Below, piece after piece: positions 26,613 through 34,869 of a stretch of 64,000 nucleotides of DNA. The translations under genes and the position numbers were made by a program. The stretch comes from UTCFX2 sp963788145 (GTDB lineage: Bacteria; Chloroflexota; Anaerolineae; Anaerolineales; UBA4823). A model generated the notes under the pieces. The model worked only from the letters and a program-made list of their open reading frames with translations, was not told the DNA's origin and did no database searches. Location of the stretch: assembly GCA_963788145.1 (NCBI GenBank), contig CAWBFQ010000003.1, positions 620,001 through 684,000 of the forward strand, written 5' to 3'. Each line of letters begins with the position of its first letter. Within the stretch, counting starts at the first letter, position 1.

Positions 26613-26831
26613 ATGGAGAGCGTGTGTGTTGGGTTTTTCATTTTGGCTTTTCTTATAGTAGTCATCATCGTTGCATTACCAGTTTCTGCAGCGGCTGGGG
26701 CAATTACCTATCCCATCCGAAAGAGTGATCAGAGACGCCTCTTACATGCTGTGGTTGTTCTTGCCCTTACATTTTTACTCATTGTGATATCGGCTTGCAT
26801 AGCATTGGTAATTTGGAATCCACAAATTTGA
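26613..26831 (+). CDS. Possible two-span membrane protein
   Basis: Seventy-two codons from ATG 26613 (the frame is open from a TTG at 26589). Two hydrophobic helices (VGFFILAFLIVVIIVALPV and AVVVLALTFLLIVISACIALVIW) flank a short basic loop PIRKSDQRRLL. There is no convincing Shine-Dalgarno. The helices and positive loop look like a real protein, but no family is recognised and the gene stands alone. The next 200 bases up to the GH3 gene show nothing further. Confidence 0.4.
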   Translation: MESVCVGFFILAFLIVVIIVALPVSAAAGAITYPIRKSDQRRLLHAVVVLALTFLLIVISACIALVIWNPQI

Positions 26832-27039
26832 GTATCGAACATACTTCGCCCCTTATACAGGTTCATGATTGCCCTCCAGACGAATGATTTAGCTTTAGAG
26901 CGGTCTCTCCAGAGATTTCCTAAGGGTGATGTACTTTTTGGATAGCCTTCGGCGAAATAATGGTAAAATCGTCTGATTGGCTGGCCAAGAAAAGCGCATT
27001 CCAATAAGAGATTTTCTTGATCGAGAAAGCTACAGATTG

Positions 27040-29391
27040 ATGAGAAAAGTACCTTCAACTCAGACGGAACTTGCCAAAGAAGACCGATCTCTGCCGATTT
27101 ACCGCGACGCGGGTTATTCAATGCGGGAACGGATCGAAGACCTGTTGGGGCGGATGAATTTAGAAGAGAAAGTCGCCCAGCTATATTGCGGCGGAAGAAT
27201 CCCGGAAATGAAAGAAACGTTGCTCGATGGGGACGGGAAACTCTCAGAAGCAAAGCTGGCTGAACTCTACCCGCACGGGATCTGTCAGGTTGGGCGGCCG
27301 GCGCAGGCGCTCACACCGCGCGAAACAGCCGAGTTGACCAATGGAATCCAGCGTTATCTGGCGGGGAAGACCCGGCTGGGCATCCCGGCGATGTTTAATG
27401 AGGAAGGGCTGCATGGCTTGATGGGAACTGGTTCGACCAGCTTTCCGCAAGCGATTGCGCTGGCAAGCAGTTGGGATGTGGAGCTTGTTGAGCAGATTTT
27501 TAGCGTGGTCGCCAAAGAAACTCGGGCGCGCGGCAGCAATTATGTCTATACCCCGGTGCTCGACCTGGCACGCGATCCACGCTGGGGGCGGGTTGAAGAG
27601 ACATTTGGAGAAGATCCCTACCTGGTGACAATGATCGGACTGGCGGCGGTGAACGGGTTACAAGGCCGGCGATCAGTCGTTACCGATGCAGAGCAGGAAG
27701 ACGAGGAGAACTGGATCGACCGGGAGCATGTCATCGCTGCAGTCAAGCACTTTGCTGTGCATGGACAGCCGGAAGGCGGGATGAACGCAGCCCCTGGGAA
27801 TATCTCTGAACGGATCATCCGCGAGCAATTCTTGCCGCCATTCGAAGCGGCAATCAAGCAGGCAGGCGCTCAAGCGGTGATGGCCTCGTACAACGAAATC
27901 GATGGAATCCCGGCTCATACAAATAGCTGGCTTCTGGATACGATCTTGAGGCAGGAATGGGGTTTTGAGGGCTTTGTCACCTCAGACGGATTCGGTGTGC
28001 CGCAGCTGATGGCGATCCACCACGCCGCAGCGGACCCGGGCCATGCTGCCAGGCAGGCGTTAATCGCCGGGGTGGATGTGGAAGTGCCACAAGGGTTGTG
28101 TTTTCCGACGCTTGTGGAGCAGGTGCGCCGCGGGCTGCTGGCCGAGGAATGGGTGGACCGGGCAGTCCGCCGGATCTTACGGGCGAAATTTCTGCTCGGA
28201 TTGTTCGATGAAATCCCGCAGGTCGATCCGGACGAAGCGGAAAAAGCGACGAACAACCCAGAGGCGCGCAATCTGGCGCTCAAGGCTGCTGAAAAGAGCA
28301 TTGTTCTGCTCAAGAATCAGGATGGATTGCTGCCGTTGGATTTGGAAAAGCTCAATAAAATCGCCGTGATTGGCCCGAACGCGGCTGACCTGCACCTGGG
28401 CGGCTATTCAGTCGATCCGGGAACCGGTACGAGCATCTTACAGGGAATCCTGCAAAAGGCAGGTGAATCGAAGACCGCCTACTCCGAAGGCTGCCGGATC
28501 ACCGAAGGACAGCAGGGCTGGCAAAGCTGGCATAAGGATGAGGTCAAGCTGAGCGTCCCGGCGCAGGATGAAGAGCGGATCGCCGCGGCGGTTCGGCTGG
28601 CAGTGGAAAGCGATGTGGTCATTCTTGTGCTGGGCGAGAACGAAGGCACCTGCCGGGAAGGCTGGTGGTTCAATCATCTGGGCGATCGGGATGATCTCGC
28701 CTTGTTAGGCAATCAACAACGGCTGGCGGATGCAATCCTGGCGACCGGGACGCCGACCGTGGTGATTTTGATCAATGGGCGGCCATTGGCGATCCCGGAA
28801 CTGACGGAGGCCGCCCCAGCCTTGCTGGAATGCTGGTATCTCGGCCAGGAGAGCGGGTCTGCGGTTGCGGAGGTCTTGTTTGGCGAGATCAACCCAAGCG
28901 GTAAACTTCCGGTCACCTTCTCGCGGTCGGTCGGGCAGCTCCCGATCTATTATTACCACAAGCCATCGGCGAAACGGGGCTATTTATTCAGCGAAACGAC
29001 ACCGTTGTTCCCATTTGGGTTTGGTTTGAGCTACACTACGTTTTCTTATCACAACCTCCGCCTGGACAATAAACAGGTCGGAGTAGGGGAAAGCACAATC
29101 ACAAGGATTGATGTTACAAATACCGGTGATCGGGCGGGAGATGAGATCGTGCAACTCTACGTGCACGACCAGGTCAGCACAATTACTCGACCGGTGAAGG
29201 AATTGAAAGGGTTTGCCAGGATCCACCTTGAACCGGGCGAATCCCGATCGGTCCCATTTGAGATCGGACCGGAGCAGCTTTTTGGCCTGGATATACATAT
29301 GCAGCGAGTGGTGGAACCAGGCGTTTTTGAGATCATGATTGGAGCAAACTCTCAGCAAACTGAGATAATTCTATTAGAGGTAGTCGATTGA
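27040..29391 (+). CDS. Glycoside hydrolase family 3 beta-glucosidase-like
   Basis: About 783 residues, no signal peptide, so cytoplasmic. The GH3 N-terminal barrel has RMNLEEKVAQLYCGGRIP, FNEEGLHGLMGTGSTSFPQAIALASSWD, RDPRWGRVEETFGEDPYLV, AVKHFAVHGQPEGGMNAAP and the nucleophile Asp in GFVTSDGFGV. The second domain has KSIVLLKNQDGLLPLD, and the fibronectin III-like C-terminal domain has VTNTGDRAGDEIVQLYVHD and LKGFARIHLEPGES. It probably removes beta-linked sugars (glucose or xylose) from the non-reducing end of imported oligosaccharides. The frame runs from a TTG at 26977; ATG 27040 is chosen because homologous sequence starts after it. No transporter for the substrate is nearby. Confidence 0.93.
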   Translation: MRKVPSTQTELAKEDRSLPIYRDAGYSMRERIEDLLGRMNLEEKVAQLYCGGRIPEMKETLLDGDGKLSEAKLAELYPHGICQVGRPAQALTPRETAELTNGIQRYLAGKTRLGIPAMFNEEGLHGLMGTGSTSFPQAIALASSWDVELVEQIFSVVAKETRARGSNYVYTPVLDLARDPRWGRVEETFGEDPYLVTMIGLAAVNGLQGRRSVVTDAEQEDEENWIDREHVIAAVKHFAVHGQPEGGMNAAPGNISERIIREQFLPPFEAAIKQAGAQAVMASYNEIDGIPAHTNSWLLDTILRQEWGFEGFVTSDGFGVPQLMAIHHAAADPGHAARQALIAGVDVEVPQGLCFPTLVEQVRRGLLAEEWVDRAVRRILRAKFLLGLFDEIPQVDPDEAEKATNNPEARNLALKAAEKSIVLLKNQDGLLPLDLEKLNKIAVIGPNAADLHLGGYSVDPGTGTSILQGILQKAGESKTAYSEGCRITEGQQGWQSWHKDEVKLSVPAQDEERIAAAVRLAVESDVVILVLGENEGTCREGWWFNHLGDRDDLALLGNQQRLADAILATGTPTVVILINGRPLAIPELTEAAPALLECWYLGQESGSAVAEVLFGEINPSGKLPVTFSRSVGQLPIYYYHKPSAKRGYLFSETTPLFPFGFGLSYTTFSYHNLRLDNKQVGVGESTITRIDVTNTGDRAGDEIVQLYVHDQVSTITRPVKELKGFARIHLEPGESRSVPFEIGPEQLFGLDIHMQRVVEPGVFEIMIGANSQQTEIILLEVVD

Positions 29392-29406
29392 GTAGAAAGG
29401 TAGAAG

Positions 29407-30339
29407 ATGAATATTGCGAAGGATGTGACCGAGTTAATTGGAAATACACCCCTGGTGCGGTTGAATAGGATAACAGCCGGATTAGATGCGGAAGTGGCAG
29501 CCAAGCTGGAATATTTTAATCCGGCTCACAGCGTGAAAGACAGGATTGGAGCGGCGATGATCCAGGCGGCAGAAGCAGCTGGTTTGATTCAGCCGAATAC
29601 GATCATCGTCGAGCCAACCAGCGGAAACACCGGGATCGCGCTGGCGATGGTCTGCGCGGCGCGCGGCTATCGCTTGATCTTGACCATGCCCGAATCGATG
29701 AGCCGGGAACGGCGGATACTGCTCAAAGCTTACGGGGCGGAGTTAGTGCTCACCCCGGCAGCCGAGGGGATGAATGGGGCGATCCGCAGAGCGGAGGAAA
29801 TGGCGGCTGTGGACAAGCGCTATTTCATCCCGCAGCAATTTAAGAACCCAGCCAACCCAGAAATCCACCGCAAAACCACTGCAGAGGAAATCTGGCGGGA
29901 TACGGATGGCAGAATAGATTTTCTGGTTTCCGGGATTGGGACGGGCGGAACGATCACTGGGACTGGCGAGGTGTTGAAAGCACGCAACCCTGAGTTGAAA
30001 TGTATCGCGGTAGAGCCATCCGATTCGCCGGTATTATCGGGCGGAAACCGTGGGGCACACCCGATTCAGGGGATTGGGGCGGGTTTTGTCCCAGAGATAT
30101 TGAATACATCGATCTATGATGAAATTATCCAAGTGAGCGGTAGTGATGCCTTCGCGACCGCCCGACGGATGGCTCGCGAGGAAGGTCTGCTTGTGGGAAT
30201 TTCCTCAGGCGCGGCTACCTGGGCTGCATTACTGGTTGCAGCACGGCCTGAAAATAGCGGAAAGCTGATCGTAGTCATCATACCATCCTTTGGAGAGCGC
30301 TACCTGAGCACTGCGCTTTTTGCCGATCTGGTGGATTGA
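29407..30339 (+). CDS. cysK: Cysteine synthase A
   Basis: PLP-dependent O-acetylserine sulfhydrylase, 310 residues. The PLP lysine is in NPAHSVKDRIG (near residue 43), with the substrate loop EPTSGNTGIALA, the phosphate-binding GIGTGGTITGTGEVL, and SGGNRGAHPIQGIGAGFVPEIL. The C-terminal serine contact is in GISSGAA. AGGTAGAAG precedes the ATG. It is followed after 21 bases by cysE, so the last two steps of cysteine synthesis are encoded together. Confidence 0.97.
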   Translation: MNIAKDVTELIGNTPLVRLNRITAGLDAEVAAKLEYFNPAHSVKDRIGAAMIQAAEAAGLIQPNTIIVEPTSGNTGIALAMVCAARGYRLILTMPESMSRERRILLKAYGAELVLTPAAEGMNGAIRRAEEMAAVDKRYFIPQQFKNPANPEIHRKTTAEEIWRDTDGRIDFLVSGIGTGGTITGTGEVLKARNPELKCIAVEPSDSPVLSGGNRGAHPIQGIGAGFVPEILNTSIYDEIIQVSGSDAFATARRMAREEGLLVGISSGAATWAALLVAARPENSGKLIVVIIPSFGERYLSTALFADLVD

Positions 30340-30360
30340 GTTTTAGCTATGAGGTGAGAA

Positions 30361-31100
30361 ATGTTTAGAAAGGCCTTCCGGATCATTCACAGTGACATCC
30401 AGTCGGTTTTTGAGCGCGACCCAGCTGCGCGCAGCACGCTGGAGATCCTGTTTTGTTATCCGGGGCTGCATGCGGTCTGGGGTCACCGCTTATCGCATTG
30501 GCTGTGGAGGAGGAATCTGCGCCTGCTGGCGCGCTGGATTTCGCAGATCACGCGCGGGTTGACCGGGATCGAAATCCATCCTGGGGCGACGATTGGTCCA
30601 AAGTTTTTTATCGACCATGGAATGGGCGTTGTGATTGGGGAGACGGCCGAAATAGGTGAATGCGTGACACTTTATCATGGTGTGACGTTGGGTGGCGTCA
30701 GTATGAGCAAAGGCAAACGTCACCCGACACTAGCTGATAACGTAGTTGTAGGCGCCGGGGCGAAGATTTTGGCGCGATCACTATTGGAGAAAATAGCCGG
30801 ATTGGTGCGAATGCGGTAGTGGTTCGCGAGGTTCCACCAAATTCAGTCGTGGTTGGCGTGCCGGGGCAGGTGGTGGTGCGTAGCCATCCAAGAGAGGAAG
30901 GATCGCTGCCAGACCTCAACCACAATACATTGCCAGATACGATTGGCGAATTGCTGGCTTTATTAATGGAGCATGTGAAGGAGTTGGAAGAACGCATCGA
31001 TGGGGACGCGAAGAATGTGCATGTGAAGGATGTGTACGTAGCTGCGCCGCTTCATGTACCAGATCATGGCATCTGGCATGGTGAGGATTTCTCGATTTAG
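30361..31100 (+). CDS. cysE: Serine O-acetyltransferase (one frame break)
   Basis: Left-handed beta-helix acetyltransferase forming O-acetylserine for CysK. The N-terminal helices MFRKAFRIIHSDIQSVFERDPAARSTLEILFCYPG and the HRLSHWLWRR motif are followed by hexapeptide repeats (IEIHPGATIGPKFFIDHGMGVVIGETAEIGECVTLYHGVTLGG). The frame breaks near 30771: AKIL then GAITIGENSRIGANAVVVREVPPNSVVVGVPG in another frame, with one G missing from TTGGCGCG. About 246 residues. After the usual end the protein carries about 70 extra residues with a short coiled-coil (IGELLALLMEHVKELEERID), longer than typical CysE; this tail replaces the family's short CysK-binding end. Confidence 0.9.
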
Positions 31101-31166
31101 ATTATAATTTCAGTATGCACGCAAAGCATTTCTAGTTGGAGGGGAAACCCCCGGGCAGGAGGGCAA

Positions 31167-31868
31167 ATGAAGTTGCACCATACAAACCGCTATTGGATTG
31201 GTTTTCTTCTGCTGGTCGTGATCACATCTGCATGCAACCGGCCTATTCCGACCGCAAAACGGTTAACGGACACACCGGTTCCGGCTAGCATAGAACCTCT
31301 GGCGGCTACTCGAACCAGCCTTGCCGGTAAAATTATAGCAACGCTGACAGCAGATCAAGCTATTTCGGCAACCCAGCAGGTGACCAGTACGCCAATCGAG
31401 GAAATTAGCCCAAGTGTTACTCCAATCCCAGGCAAAGCGCCGGAGACTGCAGTTATTCCCGGCTCGACAGTTGTTGTCGTCCAACCACCAGGGAGCAGCG
31501 TGAATGGAGCTGGTGGACAGAAAGTCTCGGCTATTCCGGAATTTTATGTGCTGCACCGGGGGGAATTTCCATGGTGTCTGGCACGGCGGTTTAATATCAA
31601 CCCGCGCCAAATCATGAAGGTGAACGGATTCTTTTATGGCCAGATCTATTATCCTGGTCAGGTCGTATGGCTACCGCATTCACCGCGCCCGTTCCTGGGA
31701 AATCGAGCTTTGCGCCCCCACCCAACCACTTACCGAGTGGGCTACCAGGAAACAATCTATATGATCGCCTGTTATTTTGGAGATATCGATCCGAGCGCTC
31801 TCGCGGAATCTAACGGTATAGTCGCTCCGTATCACCTGACAGCAGGTCAGGTTTTGTCTATACCATAA
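31167..31868 (+). CDS. LysM-domain lipoprotein
   Basis: A 233-residue exported lipoprotein: signal peptide with lipobox VVITSAC (Cys 23), a Thr/Pro/Ala-rich linker (about 24-120), then two LysM modules (FYVLHRGEFPWCLARRFNINPRQIMKVNG...YPGQVVWLP and TTYRVGYQETIYMIACYFGDIDPSALAESNG...LTAGQVLSIP). LysM binds peptidoglycan or related glycans. GGAGG precedes ATG 31167. Convergent with the VWA operon, only ten bases from its last stop codon. Such linker-plus-LysM lipoproteins are frequent in Anaerolineae. Confidence 0.88.
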   Translation: MKLHHTNRYWIGFLLLVVITSACNRPIPTAKRLTDTPVPASIEPLAATRTSLAGKIIATLTADQAISATQQVTSTPIEEISPSVTPIPGKAPETAVIPGSTVVVVQPPGSSVNGAGGQKVSAIPEFYVLHRGEFPWCLARRFNINPRQIMKVNGFFYGQIYYPGQVVWLPHSPRPFLGNRALRPHPTTYRVGYQETIYMIACYFGDIDPSALAESNGIVAPYHLTAGQVLSIP

Positions 31869-31878
31869 TCTGTAAAAC

Positions 31879-34869
31879 TTATCGGCGTCTACGTTTCTTG
31901 GCTGCCCGCAATCGGGCGATCGAATCCTGGTCGGGATCAAGCGGGCTTGTAGGCGTTGAACGCTCCTGGCTGGAAGGCGGAACCTGAGGTTGAGGTGTGG
32001 ACGGGTTGGATGCGTTTTGATTTGGGGGGGGCTGCTGGCTGGAATTGACCTGCCTGTGACGGGCGCGCTGACGGGCATCATAAAGATTGGAGAGCAGGCG
32101 CGGTACGTGCAAGGCTGGATCAGCGGTCCCGCTTGTACGCTGACAAAAGAATAAGAGAGACTTGAACCAGTTTGCTGCCTGGAGCAGGTCTTTTTTATTC
32201 ACGAACAGACGGCGGATAGCGACATCGAATGGAAAGAGCAAGGCAGCCAGGATTAATAAAGGCAGCCAGATTTGGTTTGCGGCAGGTATGGATGGCAGGT
32301 TATGTTCGAAAGCAGCGGAAGGGTGGGAGGAATTTAGTTCGGCTCCACCAGTTAAAGATGCCAGCCGTGTTAGAAAACCGTGATCTACCCCATTAGTTTT
32401 GTATTCGGGTGAATAGGGAACGACAAGTCCGAGGGTGGATTGACCGAGCGACTGGTCGCCATCGTTAATACCAACTCGAACCAAATAGACACCGGGTGTG
32501 GATACTGAGGTTTGAATTTGATATTGACCTGCGCCAACCTGCTTTAGAGACAATTCAGAGACTTCCAGGTTCGGGTTGATCAGCGTAACTGAGCCGGTCA
32601 GGAAATTATAAGGGTTGCCGTCTTTGCGGATTGCGCTGACCTGGATCAGAGCCTGGTTGTCAGTCAGGCTGGCATGGACCGATAACCCTTCAGATTGTGG
32701 AGATGGCAGAGACCAGGCAACCAATTGGGATACAAAGCGGGAGAATCCGTTCCAACCAAGCCATTCGATAGCCCACTGACCGCGCAGGTCAGAAGTCCAG
32801 ACTGCGGCCCGTCCCAGGCCATATTGCCAGGAAGCAAGCAAAGGATCGCCACGTGGCGTGATCAAATCGAGGCGGGCTGTTTTCTTGCTAGATGTGCCGT
32901 TGTATCCGAATAAAGGTGGGAGATTAGAAGCATCCAGGCCTCTCAGGATCGGACTGGGGGAAGCAGGGAGCGGTAAGAATGGTTCTTCGACGATGTATTT
33001 ACCAGCAGATTTGATAGTTTCTTTCAGGAAGATATCCGGCACGCTCTGAATATCGACGGCAGGGTAGAATTCGCCTCCGCCGAGGCTGGCAAGGCTGCGC
33101 ATGTATTCAGCTGAACCTTCGCCTGCGGCTACGATGCTCAAGGTAACCCCGCTCGCCTGCATTTCCTGAGCAATGTTGGTCAGGTCGCCGGTGCGCACCC
33201 AGCCATCGGTCATCAGTATGATGTGTTTACGGCGCGCTTCCACACTTTGTAGGGCTTGATAGGCGGCTGTGATACCTGCTTGCAGGTTGGTTTGACCGTC
33301 TGCCTGGATAGCGCTGATCGAGCGCTCAAGGGCGAACGGGTCTGGCGGGCTTCCAAGCTCCACCGCCCAACGCGGCTGTGAATCGAAAGCGATCACACCG
33401 AGTTGATCCTGGTCGCCCAGGGCGGCCGCGGCGCGCATCACGGCTTCCTTGGCGATATCCACTTTGGGTTGGCCGCTAAGCGTGGGCGTATATGTCTGGT
33501 TCAGATCGGGATTATCGCAATGACAGCGACCCATACTGCCGGACTTATCGACCGCCAGTACCAGGGCTAGGTTCGACTGGATGTCCTTATCGCGCACATC
33601 CATATCCACCGGCAAGGATTCTTCAAGCGGGGTGCGCAGATAACCGCCAGCCCCAAAGGATTTCGGACCACCGACCATCAGCAGCCCTTTGCCAAGATCG
33701 CGGACGTAGATTTGCAGAATTTCCATTACACCAGGCGGCAGCGCATCCGCCTGTACGTTCGTTAGGATTATGCTTTCATAATGAGCCAGTTCTTCTAGCG
33801 TGGAAGGCATCTCAAATGGGGAGATTAGGGTTACTTTCATTAGCGCGGATCGAAGGGCGTGAGCCAGGTTATCGCCGTCGCCCATCACCCCTTCTACAAT
33901 CAAGACTGCTGGCGGGCCCTGGACAATTGTAAATGAGCTGGCTTCATTGTTCTGCAGGCGAGTATCGGCGTCGGGGATGATCTGCAGGCGGAAGCGACGT
34001 AAACTTCCATTGGTCGAGGTGTGTTGATCTCCGGCGCTGATCGGCAGACTGACCTGGTTGCTACCGGGAAGAAGATGAAGCTCAAGGGTCTGGATCAGAT
34101 TTCCTTCTTCGAACAGGCGTAGGGAAGCGTTCAGGGAGGTCGAGCTTTCAATGACTGCTTCCAACTCAAAATCCTGCCCGAGGCGGATTTCGGTAGGCGC
34201 CTGGAGGGAATCGATCCAAACTTCAATGGCTGAAGAATCAGCGCCTAATGGAATATATGTCAACTCTATTTGGCTAGCGGCGGCAAGGTCAGCTTGCTCG
34301 ATGGCTTTGCCAAGATTTTCGCGCCCATCCGAGAGCAACACAATGCGCTTAGCTCCTTCGCCCGGGAAAATAGCCTGGGCAAGTTGGAGGGCGTCGGCGA
34401 TATTGGTGCGGGTAGTGATCGGGATGGATGCGATTTTAGCTAAACTCGGATCTGTTAAATCACTGAGCCTTTCGACCAAGGCGTCTTCGCCGAAGACAAT
34501 CACGGCGGCCTGGTCGGACTTACCTTTTTGCTCGATCGCGGCTCGGATCAGTGCTTCGCCAACCTGGCGCTGATCGGGGGAGATGCTATCCGAAGCGTCC
34601 AGGACGAAAACAGTAGTCATGATGTTTGAATGGATATTGATTTGGATGCCAGCCAAGGCAAAAATCAATAAAATAAAAATAATACAACGGATAGCAAGAG
34701 CTATCCAAAAACGCAGACGATTGGAAAATCGGATGCGAAATATGCGATCCGATGGGGATATGTTAACATCACGAGTGTGTTTGGTTTCGCTTAGCAAGGC
34801 AATACCGATGACAATCGGCAGGATTAGCAGCAACCAGAGAAACAGCGGATAGATGAAGGAAAGGCTCAT
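31879..34869 (-). CDS. Membrane protein with two VWA domains and a glutamine-amidotransferase-like domain
   Basis: A 996-residue last gene of the eight-gene operon. Two N-terminal membrane helices (residues 5-26 and 53-73), a first VWA domain with MIDAS VLDASDSIS, a class I glutamine-amidotransferase-like module (VLIVEGVMGDGDNLAHAL...LLMVGGPKSFGAGGYL, with no catalytic Cys), a second VWA domain with AVDKSGSMG and ILMTDGW, then a beta-rich part and a final helix (IWLPLLILAALLFPFDVAI) before a proline/glutamine-rich, arginine-ending cytoplasmic tail. The VWA domains probably face outside, or the periplasm-equivalent, and bind metal. ATGA overlap with the upstream VWA gene. The role in the complex is inferred from context. 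Confidence 0.88.
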   Translation of the reverse strand: MSLSFIYPLFLWLLLILPIVIGIALLSETKHTRDVNISPSDRIFRIRFSNRLRFWIALAIRCIIFILLIFALAGIQINIHSNIMTTVFVLDASDSISPDQRQVGEALIRAAIEQKGKSDQAAVIVFGEDALVERLSDLTDPSLAKIASIPITTRTNIADALQLAQAIFPGEGAKRIVLLSDGRENLGKAIEQADLAAASQIELTYIPLGADSSAIEVWIDSLQAPTEIRLGQDFELEAVIESSTSLNASLRLFEEGNLIQTLELHLLPGSNQVSLPISAGDQHTSTNGSLRRFRLQIIPDADTRLQNNEASSFTIVQGPPAVLIVEGVMGDGDNLAHALRSALMKVTLISPFEMPSTLEELAHYESIILTNVQADALPPGVMEILQIYVRDLGKGLLMVGGPKSFGAGGYLRTPLEESLPVDMDVRDKDIQSNLALVLAVDKSGSMGRCHCDNPDLNQTYTPTLSGQPKVDIAKEAVMRAAAALGDQDQLGVIAFDSQPRWAVELGSPPDPFALERSISAIQADGQTNLQAGITAAYQALQSVEARRKHIILMTDGWVRTGDLTNIAQEMQASGVTLSIVAAGEGSAEYMRSLASLGGGEFYPAVDIQSVPDIFLKETIKSAGKYIVEEPFLPLPASPSPILRGLDASNLPPLFGYNGTSSKKTARLDLITPRGDPLLASWQYGLGRAAVWTSDLRGQWAIEWLGWNGFSRFVSQLVAWSLPSPQSEGLSVHASLTDNQALIQVSAIRKDGNPYNFLTGSVTLINPNLEVSELSLKQVGAGQYQIQTSVSTPGVYLVRVGINDGDQSLGQSTLGLVVPYSPEYKTNGVDHGFLTRLASLTGGAELNSSHPSAAFEHNLPSIPAANQIWLPLLILAALLFPFDVAIRRLFVNKKDLLQAANWFKSLLFFCQRTSGTADPALHVPRLLSNLYDARQRARHRQVNSSQQPPPNQNASNPSTPQPQVPPSSQERSTPTSPLDPDQDSIARLRAAKKRRRR

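Noticed and set aside
26729..27253. 174-codon minus-strand frame at the GH3 start
   Set aside because: Overlaps the conserved GH3 N terminus in antisense; no motif or start signal.
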